Shown: positions 16,968 to 26,057, counted from the first letter of the stretch. The stretch is 42,470 nucleotides of DNA from CAYXVU01 sp964468725 (GCA_964468725.1 CAYXVU010000020.1:1-42470); one strand, 5' to 3'. The notes: a model not told the origin generated them from the letters alone. Numbers and translations: made by a program.

Positions 16968-17062
16968 CAGTCGGTGTCGGATGCCCTGACCAATCGGGTT
17001 GCAGGGCAGCGATTGAGTCTGGTCATTGGATATCTACAGCATAAGCAGACAGGTGTAAGCAG

Positions 17063-17740
17063 ATGAGCAAACCCATTCGAATCGTTCTCATAGATGACCA
17101 TCAAATTCTGCGCGCCGGTTTACGACTGGTTATCGAAAACGAGCCGGACATGGGAGTTGTCGGGGAAGCCGGTAATCGTACGGATGCGCTTCGACTCGTT
17201 CACCAAGAGAGTCCGGATGTCGTTCTGCTTGACCTCAATCTGGGCGGCACCAGTAGTTTGGATTGGCTGCAAGAGTTACTGGTTATCGCAGCGGATGCCA
17301 AAGTGCTGGTTGTGACCGGAGTGACCGACCCGGATCAATATCGCGCGGCGGTGCGCTGCGGGGCGCGCGGGCTGGTCTTTAAGGAGAAGGCAATTGAAGT
17401 CTTGATCGAAGCCATCCGCAAAGTGCATAGCGGTGAGTTATGGATTGAGCCGACCATTATGGCAGATGTCCTCGAAGACCTGATTCATTCTCCGAAACCC
17501 AAACCTTCCCTGAAAGAAGAGAAGGTTGCCCGCCTGACAGCCCGTGAACGCGAGATCGTTGATCTGGTGTGTGAGGGGTTGAAGAATAAACAGATCGGTG
17601 ACCGGCTCTCCATCAGCGAAGCAACGGTGCGCAATCATCTGACTTCGATCCTCGATAAATTAGGGCTGTCCGACCGTCTCGAACTGGCTGTCTACTTTTA
17701 TCGTCACGGATTGGCCAACCCGCCACCGCCGTCGGACTGA
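17063..17740 (+). CDS. NarL/FixJ-family response regulator
   Basis: A 225-residue DNA-binding response regulator. The receiver domain (5-122) has the acidic pair D11/D12, phosphoacceptor D57 (VVLLDLNL), T85 and K107, all intact. The C-terminal LuxR-type helix-turn-helix (about 155-215) contains LTAREREIVDLV, GLKNKQIGDRLSISEATVRNHL and ILDKLG. AGGTG lies upstream of the ATG. It is transcribed divergently from the S8 protease and the hybrid kinase, so it is a plausible partner of that kinase, but this is only an inference from position. Confidence 0.93.
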   Translation: MSKPIRIVLIDDHQILRAGLRLVIENEPDMGVVGEAGNRTDALRLVHQESPDVVLLDLNLGGTSSLDWLQELLVIAADAKVLVVTGVTDPDQYRAAVRCGARGLVFKEKAIEVLIEAIRKVHSGELWIEPTIMADVLEDLIHSPKPKPSLKEEKVARLTAREREIVDLVCEGLKNKQIGDRLSISEATVRNHLTSILDKLGLSDRLELAVYFYRHGLANPPPPSD

Positions 17741-17764
17741 AGGCCGAGGGACAGGCCGCCAGGG

Positions 17765-18313
17765 CTAGTTTTTGTAGATCGTCGAACAATCCCCGCCCTG
17801 CAAGCGATTTTGCAGGCAGAGCAGCAACAGGTTTTCCATCTCCCCTTTTGACAGCATCGGTACCCATTCGCTGAGTCCGAGGCTCTCGCTCATTCCCTCG
17901 AATTTGGCATAGACGCCAACCTGCGCGCTGCTCGGCGAAGCCGGAGAAATCTGTATGCGAAGCACATAGCGCCCCTTCGACCAACTGCGAACTTTGGCGG
18001 CGGGGACTTCAGCGTAATGCTCCAATTGCGAGCGCGTCTGAATGCCTTTGATGAAGATGATGGGTTTACTGATGAGCGTGCACTCGCCATTGTTCGAATT
18101 GCAGTCTTCGCGTTCGATGGGAATTTCGCGGGTTTCAAGAACCTGTTTGGCAAGGGTCAGTAATTCGTCGCGTGGGGCGCTGAGAATCATCGGATTCGGC
18201 AGGCGCTGGGCGCTTTTCGGGCGATCCCATTGAATTTGGGCAACCGCCAATGTGGCCGCACACAAGAAGAATATGACAAGTAGTTGTAGAGATTGGATCA
18301 TCCGTATTCGCAT
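17765..18313 (-). CDS. Exported protein of unknown function
   Basis: A 182-residue protein with a clear signal peptide (QSLQLLVIFFLCAATLAVAQ, cleavage likely after AVA). The mature part contains two Cys in a CNSNNGEC loop, which could form a disulfide, and a later CLQ...GGDC pair near the C-terminus. I do not recognise the family. The mature domain is alpha/beta in appearance. The ATG at 18313 is used; one at 18301 is equally possible and the longer frame begins with TTG. It converges with the response regulator gene (24 bases between the stops) and has a promoter candidate at 18349-18377. It may be an envelope protein. Confidence 0.65.
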   Translation of the reverse strand: MRIRMIQSLQLLVIFFLCAATLAVAQIQWDRPKSAQRLPNPMILSAPRDELLTLAKQVLETREIPIEREDCNSNNGECTLISKPIIFIKGIQTRSQLEHYAEVPAAKVRSWSKGRYVLRIQISPASPSSAQVGVYAKFEGMSESLGLSEWVPMLSKGEMENLLLLCLQNRLQGGDCSTIYKN

Positions 18314-18348
18314 TCTGTATCGCAGTCCTTTGTTGAATCTCGCAACCA

Positions 18349-18377
18349 ACGATAGCAATGCCCCTATCTTTATTCAA
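18349..18377 (-). promoter_or_regulatory. Candidate sigma-70 promoter for the 18313-17765 gene
   Basis: Minus strand: TTGAAT (18372-18377), a 17-base spacer, then TATCGT (18349-18354). Each box matches the consensus at 4 of 6 positions. The predicted start lies about 30 bases before the ATG at 18313. Confidence 0.4.
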
Positions 18378-18461
18378 GCACTGGCCTCGGCGCATCATTT
18401 GCACAACGCCGCATTTCTGCATTAGGCTGTAAGGCGGTTGCTGAAAGGGGAACGCAATAGA

Positions 18462-19298
18462 ATGGTTATGATGCGAAATTTTTCAACCCGACTTCGATAT
18501 ACGCTAGCGGCGCTGACGCTGGCTCTCCTGCTGCCTGCAACCCTGATGGCACAGACGGCGTCGCAGCCTGCCGCGCCCACTGCCTTTTTACCCTATACCA
18601 GTTTTGACTTCGGCACCGTCTACAAAGGCGAAATCATCAGCCATATCTTCGTCATTAAAAATCTCGGCAATGCCGATTTGGTGATTGAGAGCCTCTCCAC
18701 CACCTGTGGCTGCACCGTCGCACACGCTGACGCGATTATTCCTCCCGGTCAGGAAGGCAAAGCGATTTTAGAGATCAATACGGCAACCTCCATTGGGGAA
18801 TCTGCCAAAACAGCGATCCTCAACACCAACGACGCGCAACACCCGCGCATCAACCTTACCCTCTATGTAAACGTTTTGGCGGGAGCAACCGGCGGCGCGG
18901 TGGAGAATGTCACCTTGCGACCGGGCAAATATATCGGGCCGCTCTTTGTCGGCCCGCAAGCCGAATGGGGCGAGACCGTCTTAACCGGCCAAACAGTGAC
19001 CAAAGAGTTTTTCGTCAGCGTCGAAAGGGGGTCGGTCAAACTGCTGCGCGTGGAAGATGCGGAACGCATTCGCGCGCGCATCGAAACGATTGAAGAGGGG
19101 AAACGGTACAAACTCATAGTCGAAAATGCACCGATAGATCAGCCCACCCTCTGCATCGAAACTCTGAAAGTCTTTACAGACAGCGACGTGTTACCGTATT
19201 TCTTGTTCGGGGTTCACTTGCAAATTCGCCAGCCCAAAGGTGCTGTGCCTGCGCCCAACAGCAAACCAAAGCCAGCGGCGGCGGAAAAGAAACCCTGA
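18462..19298 (+). CDS. Exported DUF1573-domain protein
   Basis: A 278-residue exported protein. A signal peptide (LAALTLALLLPATLMAQ) is followed by a DUF1573 Ig-like domain (about 40-140) with the hallmark FDFGTVYKGE, FVIKNLGNADLVI and STTCGCT. A second, less clear beta domain fills residues 145-260, and the tail is Pro/Lys/Ala-rich. DUF1573 domains are ASH-like beta-sandwiches on secreted or surface proteins; their molecular role is not established. The ATG at 18462 is used; the frame extends back to a TTG with no better signal. It is followed after 7 bases by the second subtilase gene and then by the M55 gene, so the three are probably one operon. Confidence 0.85.
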   Translation: MVMMRNFSTRLRYTLAALTLALLLPATLMAQTASQPAAPTAFLPYTSFDFGTVYKGEIISHIFVIKNLGNADLVIESLSTTCGCTVAHADAIIPPGQEGKAILEINTATSIGESAKTAILNTNDAQHPRINLTLYVNVLAGATGGAVENVTLRPGKYIGPLFVGPQAEWGETVLTGQTVTKEFFVSVERGSVKLLRVEDAERIRARIETIEEGKRYKLIVENAPIDQPTLCIETLKVFTDSDVLPYFLFGVHLQIRQPKGAVPAPNSKPKPAAAEKKP

Positions 19299-19305
19299 CT
19301 CGTCT

Positions 19306-21918
19306 ATGAGCGTCGTGAGCCGAATGAAGCGTTTCCTATCGCAATCCCTCATCGTTTTCTTCGTCGCCATCGCGGCGACGCTGTTGCTCTCTATCGGCAG
19401 CTCTGCGCCGCAAGCGAACGACTCATTGGCGCGGTTGCCAGACGCGCCAGCGATGGCCGAAGCGCGCACCCGGTCGCATTTGATTCTCTTTCGGCGCGGT
19501 CTGTTCGATACTCGCCTGCACGCCGACCGCGATACCTCCGAGCAAGATCGCCTCGCGTTATCTACCCTCCAACCGAACCGCGCATCTTCGGTTGCCAAAC
19601 GTTTGCGCATCATTCAATTCACCGGCGTAACGAAGTCCGCATGGATAGAGGAACTCCGCTCTACGGGAGTTGAAATCATCGGCTACCTTCCCAACAACGC
19701 TTACATTCTGCGCGGAACCGCTGAACAGTTTGCCGAAATCGCCGCCTTACCGGCAGCGCACCCGACCGCTCGCGCAGGCGCGATTCAATGGATGGGACGC
19801 TTTGAGGCGATCAACAAAATCGCGCCGCAATACGATGATGAGCTACTTTCTGCGCCCGGCGATGCGCGCACAGATGTAGAGATCGAACTCCTTGATGCGC
19901 CCGAGACTGACGTTGCGATGGATCGCATTCAGGCAGCAGCCGAACGCGTCAATCGCGCGCCGCGCCGATTTTTGCACTACGTGGTGCTCTCTGTGCGCCT
20001 GCCGGTCGCTGAATTGCTCAACCTTGCGGAGATCGAAGAGGTGCTCTTCATCGCGCCCGACTCACCGGCTCGACCGAATGATGAACGCAGCGCACAGATC
20101 GTCGCCGGAAACTTGTTGGGTGATGGCGTGCAACCGATTGCGCCGGGTTATCGCACCTGGCTAGCGGCAAAAGGGTTGGACTTCGAATCGGACACGGTTG
20201 TTGATGTGACCGATTCGGGAATGGATCGCGGCTCAACGCTGGCAAGCCTCATTCATAGCGAATTCCGCGACGCGAATGAAGGCAGCCGCGTCATCTACAA
20301 TACCAACTATAATCAAGGCGACAGCGGAGAAGATCGAGGCGGACACGGTACTCTTGTCGCTTCGATCATTGCCGGGCGCGGGACAACCAGTCCGCTCGAT
20401 GACGATGACTATTTGTATGGCCTCGGCATTGATCCGAACGCAAAGGTCGGGGCATCGCGCATCTTCAACGATCAAGGCAGCCTGCCATTTCAATTGTCGC
20501 TGACAACCTTAGCGGCTACCGCCTATGCGAAAGGGGCGCGCATCTCGAATAACAGTTGGGGCTCGGCGGGCAACGCCTACACGACAACGGCACAAGAATA
20601 CGATGCGCTGACGCGGGATGCGCAGCCCAACGTCCCCGGCAATCAGGAGATGCTCTTCGTCTTCGCAGCAGGCAATCAAGGAACGCTCGGAAAGATTGAT
20701 TCGCCGGGCACAGCAAAGAATGTCATCACCGTCGCGGCGAGCGAAAACTACAGACCGGCAGGCATGGATTCGTGTAATCTGGATGGCGGCGGCGGCATCG
20801 GCCCCGATGGCGCCGATAGCGTTCACGACATCTTGCGATACTCATCCAGCGGGCCGACGGTTGATGGGCGGCGCAAACCCGACCTCACAGCCCCCGGCAC
20901 TCACATCTTCGGAGCGGCGACGCGCGCTTCGATCTTTACAAGCACGAACCTCTGCCCCGGAGTTCCCAAAACGCAGCCGCCCGGTCAGCCCTACACTTGG
21001 TCGTCGGGCACCAGTTTGGCCACGCCGCACGTCACCGGCTCCGCTGCGCTCGTGAGAAAGTTTTTCACGGCTCGCCAATTGCTCGGCGCAGTGCCGCCGT
21101 CACCAGCCATGACGAAAGCCTTTCTCGTCAACTCCGCACGCTATTTGACGGGGGAAAATGCGGGGGGCAACCTGCCCGCCGAGCGACAAGGTTTCGGATT
21201 GGTCGATCTCGGAAGCGCATTCGATGACACGGCGCGCCGCGTGCTCGATCAATCGCGCCTCTTCACCGAGAGCGATCAGACCTTTGAGATGCACGGCTCG
21301 CTTGCCGACCGTTCGCAACCCTTGCGGGTGACGTTAGCGTGGACGGATGCGCCGGGCTCGCTCGCCGGTGCGGCCATCGTCAATGACCTCGATTTGGAGA
21401 TCAAGATCGGCGAGGCGACGATCTATCGCGGCAATCACTTCGAAGGCGCTGAGTCGGTCGAAGGCGGCGCTCCCGACCGGCTCAACAGCGTCGAATCCAT
21501 CATGATTCCAGCCGAGCAAATCCCTGAAGGGGCGGACGGCAATTTCACCATCTTCATTCGCGCCGCCAACATTGCAGGTGATGGCGTGCCCGGCAATGAG
21601 AGCCTGCTCGATCAAGACTTCGCCCTCGTCGTCTCCAATATCACCGACCCGTTGCCGCCGCTCCCTACGAAACCCGAAATCACGAATGCGACCTACATTC
21701 GCAAAATCTTGACCATTACGGGGCGCGGATTTTCGGCTGCCGCAATGATTGAAATCAATGGCGTCATCCTGACGCAAACCTTCAATTTCGATGCGGCAAC
21801 CAACGCGCTGAGCCTCAAAAAGAAGAGCAAGAAGCTCAAGCTCAAAACCGACTTCGACAATCAAATCGTCATCATCGAAAATAACCGGCGTTCGCTGCCC
21901 TTCACTTTGCGGCTCTGA
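19306..21918 (+). CDS. Exported subtilisin-family (S8) protease, large, with C-terminal beta domains
   Basis: An 870-residue protease. A signal peptide (about 7-36) is followed by an N-terminal region of about 230 residues that contains a propeptide-like part. The S8 catalytic domain has D303 (VTDSGMD), H347 (GGHGTLVAS), N457 (FAAGNQG) and S570 (SSGTSLATPH), all present. After it comes a galactose-binding/P-like domain (about 640-760, with VTLAWTDAPGS and NDLDLEI) as in KP-43-type subtilases, and a C-terminal IPT/TIG-like domain (about 785-870, ITGRGFSAAAMIEINGV). The ATG at 19306 or 19324 could be used; 19324 has GTGAG upstream and starts right at the signal peptide. It lies 7 bases after the DUF1573 gene and 32 bases before the M55 gene. 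Confidence 0.9.
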   Translation: MSVVSRMKRFLSQSLIVFFVAIAATLLLSIGSSAPQANDSLARLPDAPAMAEARTRSHLILFRRGLFDTRLHADRDTSEQDRLALSTLQPNRASSVAKRLRIIQFTGVTKSAWIEELRSTGVEIIGYLPNNAYILRGTAEQFAEIAALPAAHPTARAGAIQWMGRFEAINKIAPQYDDELLSAPGDARTDVEIELLDAPETDVAMDRIQAAAERVNRAPRRFLHYVVLSVRLPVAELLNLAEIEEVLFIAPDSPARPNDERSAQIVAGNLLGDGVQPIAPGYRTWLAAKGLDFESDTVVDVTDSGMDRGSTLASLIHSEFRDANEGSRVIYNTNYNQGDSGEDRGGHGTLVASIIAGRGTTSPLDDDDYLYGLGIDPNAKVGASRIFNDQGSLPFQLSLTTLAATAYAKGARISNNSWGSAGNAYTTTAQEYDALTRDAQPNVPGNQEMLFVFAAGNQGTLGKIDSPGTAKNVITVAASENYRPAGMDSCNLDGGGGIGPDGADSVHDILRYSSSGPTVDGRRKPDLTAPGTHIFGAATRASIFTSTNLCPGVPKTQPPGQPYTWSSGTSLATPHVTGSAALVRKFFTARQLLGAVPPSPAMTKAFLVNSARYLTGENAGGNLPAERQGFGLVDLGSAFDDTARRVLDQSRLFTESDQTFEMHGSLADRSQPLRVTLAWTDAPGSLAGAAIVNDLDLEIKIGEATIYRGNHFEGAESVEGGAPDRLNSVESIMIPAEQIPEGADGNFTIFIRAANIAGDGVPGNESLLDQDFALVVSNITDPLPPLPTKPEITNATYIRKILTITGRGFSAAAMIEINGVILTQTFNFDAATNALSLKKKSKKLKLKTDFDNQIVIIENNRRSLPFTLRL

Positions 21919-21950
21919 TCTGCGCGCACCCCATTACAGGAGACGACACC

Positions 21951-22856
21951 ATGAAATCAGGCGCCTGCTGTTTGACCGTTCTCTTGCTGTTTGCTGGTTT
22001 AGCCTTTCCGACAACCGCCCAACAACGAAAACTGAAGCTCTACATCTCCGCCGATATGGAAGGCATTGTCGGCGTCGTCACGGGCGATCAACTCAGCCCC
22101 ACTGGGTTCGAATACAATCGCTTCCGGGAGTTTATGACCGCCGAAGTTAATGCTGCTATTGAAGCTGCCTTCGCCGCCGGAGCGACCGAAATCGTCATCA
22201 GCGATTCGCACGGCAACGGGCAGAATCTGCTCATCGAAAAATTGCCTAAGAATGTCACTTTGATTCGGTCGTGGCCGCGCCCTTTGATGATGATGCAAGG
22301 CATCGATGAAACCTTTGACGGCGCCATCTTCATCGGCTATCACACCGGCACGCACAACGCGGAAGGCGTGCGCGCCCACACCATTTCGAGCGCGCGGCTT
22401 GCCGAAGTGCGGATCAACAACCTGCCGGTATCGGAAGGCGCAATCAACGCCGCCATCGCCGGTCAATTCAACGTTCCGGTTATTATGGTTTCGGGCGATG
22501 ATGCCGTCGTGAAAGAGACACAAGGGTATCTCGGCAACATCGAAGGTGCAGCGGTGAAATATGCTTCGGGCTTTCATTCGGCGCGAACCCTGATGCCGGA
22601 AGCTGCTTATGCACTGATCCGCGAAAAGGTCGCCCGTGCCATCACTCGCATCAAAGAGTTCAAGCCTTACAAGCTCAAAACGCCTGTCCAACTCGATGTG
22701 CGCTTCAAAAACTATCGCCCGTCAGAGGTCTTGAGCTACCTCTCCATCGTCGAACGCACCGATTCGCACAGCATTCGGTTCATCGGCAAAGACATGACCG
22801 AAGTATCGAAGTTTTTAGAGTTCATCGTCACCTACGAACCGGCACTAGAACCTTGA
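21951..22856 (+). CDS. M55-family D-aminopeptidase-like protein, exported
   Basis: A 301-residue protein. After a signal peptide (about 1-24) comes a DppA-type M55 domain with the expected zinc ligands: D35 and E37 (SADMEGIVG), H87 (DSHGNG), H131 or H135 (GYHTGTH) and E162 (SEGAINAAIAG). Bacillus DppA is a self-compartmentalising zinc D-aminopeptidase that acts on D-Ala-D-Ala peptides; an exported version could act on peptidoglycan-derived or other D-peptides. AGGAG stands well placed before the ATG. It lies 32 bases behind the subtilase gene. Its last 29 bases overlap the convergent PAP2 gene. Confidence 0.9.
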   Translation: MKSGACCLTVLLLFAGLAFPTTAQQRKLKLYISADMEGIVGVVTGDQLSPTGFEYNRFREFMTAEVNAAIEAAFAAGATEIVISDSHGNGQNLLIEKLPKNVTLIRSWPRPLMMMQGIDETFDGAIFIGYHTGTHNAEGVRAHTISSARLAEVRINNLPVSEGAINAAIAGQFNVPVIMVSGDDAVVKETQGYLGNIEGAAVKYASGFHSARTLMPEAAYALIREKVARAITRIKEFKPYKLKTPVQLDVRFKNYRPSEVLSYLSIVERTDSHSIRFIGKDMTEVSKFLEFIVTYEPALEP

Positions 22857-23445
22857 TGACGAGCGCGCGACACAATGCGGCCAATGCGAGTCCGCCCGCT
22901 ACGTCCACCGCGTAATGCTGCTTCGTGGTGAGCGTCGAAATCGAAATCAATACCGCGCATACGGCGGCTAGCACACCGCGCTTGCGACTCTCTTCGCTAA
23001 CTCCGATCATAGCCAACCAAGCCAGAGCCACATGCAAAGATGGAAAGCAGTTGGCTGCCGAATCCATTCCGTATAACAGGGCAAAGGCCATCGCCGTCAT
23101 CCCTGTGCTCGGCGGCTGCGGGCGCAGCACGCTGGTCGGGTAGATGAAAAAGGTGATGAACGCCAGCAGCGATGCCAGCCCCATTGAGGAGAGCGTGCGC
23201 GTAATCGTGACGCTTCTTTTGAGCGCCGCACAACAAAAGAAAAGAAAGAAGAATTGCGCGTGATAAATCCATACCGTCCAACCCATGAACGGGATGAATT
23301 CATCTGCAAACGACGGAGGTAGAAGCGTCGGCGCGCGAAACGGCGACGCGCCTGCTACGGTGTAGAGCAGGCAAAAGGCAATGTAGCCAACCCCTGCGAC
23401 AACCCATTTTTGGGTGCGCTCAATTGGCGGGAGTTCGATCTTCAT
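22828..23445 (-). CDS. PAP2-superfamily membrane phosphatase/transferase (AUR1-like)
   Basis: A 205-residue polytopic membrane protein with about six helices. PAP2 motifs are present: CFPSLHVA with H138 replaces the SGH motif, and TLTTKQHYAVD contains K175, H177 and D181. The CFPSLHV form is typical of the AUR1/inositolphosphotransferase-like subgroup rather than of simple phosphatases. Members act on lipid phosphates or transfer phospho-head groups at the membrane. It lies 69 bases downstream of the amidohydrolase-DUF962 gene on the same strand. Its 3' end overlaps the M55 gene by 29 bases on the opposite strand. No strong ribosome site is seen. Confidence 0.82.
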   Translation of the reverse strand: MKIELPPIERTQKWVVAGVGYIAFCLLYTVAGASPFRAPTLLPPSFADEFIPFMGWTVWIYHAQFFFLFFCCAALKRSVTITRTLSSMGLASLLAFITFFIYPTSVLRPQPPSTGMTAMAFALLYGMDSAANCFPSLHVALAWLAMIGVSEESRKRGVLAAVCAVLISISTLTTKQHYAVDVAGGLALAALCRALVIKVLVPVRR

Positions 23446-23514
23446 CTGTAATTGGCGAGGTGATTTTCCACCTGGCTATCGGCGAATGAAACGAATCGCT
23501 GCGAACCTCCTCTT

Positions 23515-25662
23515 TCATTCATGGCGATTCGTTTGATTCCCGGATAAGAGATGGTTTTGTTGATACGCTCTCAATTGGTCATTTCGCTCCCGAATATCTT
23601 CGCCGTACTGGCCGGTCAGGATGCGCCAAAACATTCTATTGAGCGCCCGCGAGGCGCGCAGCGAAAAGACCGCATCTTGCCAATCAATATGGCTGTGTTC
23701 GAAGAAGTAATGTCCCAACAGCCCGACCGTTTGCGAAAGCGGCAGACCGAGTAACAACCAAGCGTTGCGAGTTGCCAACGCCGCCGCTAACAAGCCGTAA
23801 AAGATCACCACACCCAAAACGTGCAGCGCGATGTTATAGGCATTTTGATGTTTAAGCACGAACACATCCCAATAATCGGTGAACGGATGATCGGCAATCT
23901 GCGCGTTGATGCGGTTGCGATCTTGTCGTTGCGCTCGGTTTCGTTTCGCCTTCGCATCAGTAAGGTGCAGCACATCGCCGAGTTTTTCTCTTCCCAAGCG
24001 AGCCTGAACCTCGCCTCGGCGGATAACCAGTTGGCCGTTAATATAGACCGCTTCGACAATGCGCTCCGATTCGCGTTTGACGACGCGAATCGCGCCATCG
24101 AGCGTCGGGTCGGCGATTTCGATCTGCGGGCTGATGGGTTCGCTCAGATGCTCAGGGTTGAGCAACACCACATCGGCTCGCGCCCCTTCTTGCAAAACGC
24201 CGGTCGCTAAGCGAAACCACGCGGCAGGTTCGCCAGTCACTCGCGCAATGGCGCGTTGCGGCGTCATAAACCCGGTCGTATAGGCTTGCTTGAGCAGCGA
24301 AATCGCGCCGTCGTAATAACCCAGATTGCGAACGTGTGCGCCCGCATCGGTAAACCCCGGCAGCACATATTTCTGCTTCATCAACGCCAGACGCGGCGCT
24401 AAGCGATCATTTGCGCCGGTTCCCGACCAGCGAATGTCCGTGTCATGGGTCTCGATCAACTCCATGAAGAACTCGACTTCATCGCGTCCGCGTTCGCGCG
24501 CGGCTTGCGCGAAGCTCTTGCCCGAAAGCGTCACGTCCGGGCAATGAATGATCTCCATCAGATCAAGTTGACGGTGAAAAGTCTTGCGATAGCCCGATGT
24601 CCACTCCTCTCGAAACCGGCGGCGAAAGGCAGGGTCATGCCACAAGGCTTGCCGCTCGGCGCGCGTCTCGCAATCGTTGAGCTGGACGCCCGCAGGAAAC
24701 TCTTCGAAGAGCGGCGTGATCGGCCCGTCGGAATAGATCGTGAAGGCTTCGGTGAGCGTTTGAAAGCGAATGTTCGATCCGAGCAGCGTGTTGAAGAAAA
24801 AGAGCAAGGGGCGAAAAATGCGCCACAACCGGCGGTCGCCTACGGCATCAAGCGCTGCCAGAATCGTCACCCGCAGAGGGCGTCGAATGATACCCAGACT
24901 CATTTTGAAGATGTCACGCACCGACGACATCATCTTCGGATTCGGCGTCACCTGAAACACCGCATCAAATTCGCGGCACACCTCGGCAAGCATTTTGTAC
25001 TCGCGATAATCGGCGTGTTGCGAGGGAATGGTGTGGCCGCGATGCTCGCCGCTCATCATATGCCAAGGCACCATATCTACCGAGATGCCCGTCAACCCGG
25101 CTTCCAGAGCCTCTCTGGCCAATCGCCGCATCTCCTCCAACTCGTCGTCGGTCGCCGGTTCTTTCAAACTGCGCTCCAACCCCATGACGTGTGCGCGCAG
25201 GGCGCTGTGTCCGAAGAGCGCGGCGACATTCGGGCCAATCGGCAGTTGATGCAAATGCGCGACGTACTCGGCCAGCGTGCGCCAGGACATAGAACCGGCC
25301 AACCATTTTTGAATCAATACCGGCGGCAGCGTTTCGACGCGCTGAAAGATGTCGGCCAATGTCGCCGGTTCGCCAATCGCCAATGACAGGCTGCAATTGC
25401 CCATGACGATGCTGGTCACGCCATGCCGCACCGACTCCGCCAGACCGGGCGCGATCTCCAGTTCGACATCATAGTGAGTGTGAATGTCTACGAACCCCGG
25501 CGCTACCCATAGTCCGGTTGCGTCGCACACTTCGCTGGCTGCTTCACGGATGCGCGGCGCTATGACGACAACCCGGCCATCACGAATGCCGACATCACAA
25601 CGTTTCGGCGGTGCACCGAGTCCGTCGAAGACCTGACCGTTTTGAATGAGCAGATCAAGCAT
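23515..25662 (-). CDS. D-aminoacylase-type amidohydrolase fused to DUF962/Mpo1-like membrane domain
   Basis: A 715-residue two-part protein. Residues 1 to about 560 are an N-acyl-D-amino-acid deacylase/D-aminoacylase-like amidohydrolase: the HTH metal pair H61/H63 (GFVDIHTHYD), C90 in MGNCS as in D-aminoacylases, the late FTDAGAHVRN motif, and a beta-sandwich end (GARADVVLLNPEHL). Residues about 585-715 form a separate domain with two or three membrane helices and FVLKHQNAYNIALHVLG plus GHYFFEHSH. This resembles DUF962/Mpo1, an iron-dependent dioxygenase family acting on 2-hydroxy fatty acids in yeast. The ATG at 25662 gives the usual N-terminus (MLDLLIQNGQVFDG); an ATG at 25692 lies within a hairpin. 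The gene lies between the FmdB and PAP2 genes. N-acyl amide or sphingolipid-like substrates are a guess. Confidence 0.82.
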   Translation of the reverse strand: MLDLLIQNGQVFDGLGAPPKRCDVGIRDGRVVVIAPRIREAASEVCDATGLWVAPGFVDIHTHYDVELEIAPGLAESVRHGVTSIVMGNCSLSLAIGEPATLADIFQRVETLPPVLIQKWLAGSMSWRTLAEYVAHLHQLPIGPNVAALFGHSALRAHVMGLERSLKEPATDDELEEMRRLAREALEAGLTGISVDMVPWHMMSGEHRGHTIPSQHADYREYKMLAEVCREFDAVFQVTPNPKMMSSVRDIFKMSLGIIRRPLRVTILAALDAVGDRRLWRIFRPLLFFFNTLLGSNIRFQTLTEAFTIYSDGPITPLFEEFPAGVQLNDCETRAERQALWHDPAFRRRFREEWTSGYRKTFHRQLDLMEIIHCPDVTLSGKSFAQAARERGRDEVEFFMELIETHDTDIRWSGTGANDRLAPRLALMKQKYVLPGFTDAGAHVRNLGYYDGAISLLKQAYTTGFMTPQRAIARVTGEPAAWFRLATGVLQEGARADVVLLNPEHLSEPISPQIEIADPTLDGAIRVVKRESERIVEAVYINGQLVIRRGEVQARLGREKLGDVLHLTDAKAKRNRAQRQDRNRINAQIADHPFTDYWDVFVLKHQNAYNIALHVLGVVIFYGLLAAALATRNAWLLLGLPLSQTVGLLGHYFFEHSHIDWQDAVFSLRASRALNRMFWRILTGQYGEDIRERNDQLRAYQQNHLLSGNQTNRHE

Positions 25663-25673
25663 AAGAAACAGCC

Positions 25674-25707
25674 GGTTGAACCCCGAATCCATCGGGGCTT
25701 CTCAACC
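25674..25707. repeat. Two-part hairpin upstream of the amidohydrolase gene
   Basis: GGTTGA (25674-25679) pairs with TCAACC (25702-25707), and inside it CCCCGA (25681-25686) pairs with TCGGGG (25692-25697) around a 5-base loop. It ends 11 bases before the chosen start codon at 25662, so it could occlude ribosome binding or process the message. No T-run follows on either strand. Confidence 0.55.
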
Positions 25708-25737
25708 TTTCATCTTATCGTTTTGGCAACGAACGGC

Positions 25738-26007
25738 TCAGCCTTTTCGGCTCTTGCCCTTTGGTTTAGGCCCTTCGGTCTTCCCTTGCGGCGGCTGCGT
25801 GCGCGCCGCGGCGGCATTGAAGGCAGCGCCAGTCGAACGCAGATAGGTCGTTTTGAAATCTTCTCCTGTACCGCTTGAGGCAAAGGTCGAAAATTGTTTC
25901 TCCAGCCTCTTGCTGTTGCACTGTGGGCACTGCGGCGACGCCGAGGCGCGCACCAACAGTTCGAATCGGTTGTCACACTTTTTACAGATGTATTCGAATA
26001 TCGGCAT
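25738..26007 (-). CDS. FmdB-family zinc-ribbon protein
   Basis: An 89-residue protein. MPIFEYICKKCDNRFELLV followed by CPQC gives the two-CxxC zinc ribbon (C8, C11, C27, C30) and the N-terminal sequence that defines the FmdB family (putative regulatory proteins first noted near amide-degradation genes). The C-terminal 45 residues are low-complexity and basic (KGKSRKG). AGAGG lies 7-8 bases before the ATG. It is positioned 50 bases after the MOSC gene and just before the amidohydrolase gene, which recalls the amidase link of FmdB. Exact function is unknown. Confidence 0.92.
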   Translation of the reverse strand: MPIFEYICKKCDNRFELLVRASASPQCPQCNSKRLEKQFSTFASSGTGEDFKTTYLRSTGAAFNAAAARTQPPQGKTEGPKPKGKSRKG

Positions 26008-26057
26008 ACTTATGACCTCTTTGCTTGACGCTGATTGAAGAGCAGAGTCCGGTTTGC

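Noticed and set aside
24445..25386. 313-residue plus-strand reading frame
   Set aside because: It is antisense to the amidohydrolase, which has clear motifs. It is His/Arg-rich with no recognisable domain, as expected of a shadow frame in GC-rich DNA.
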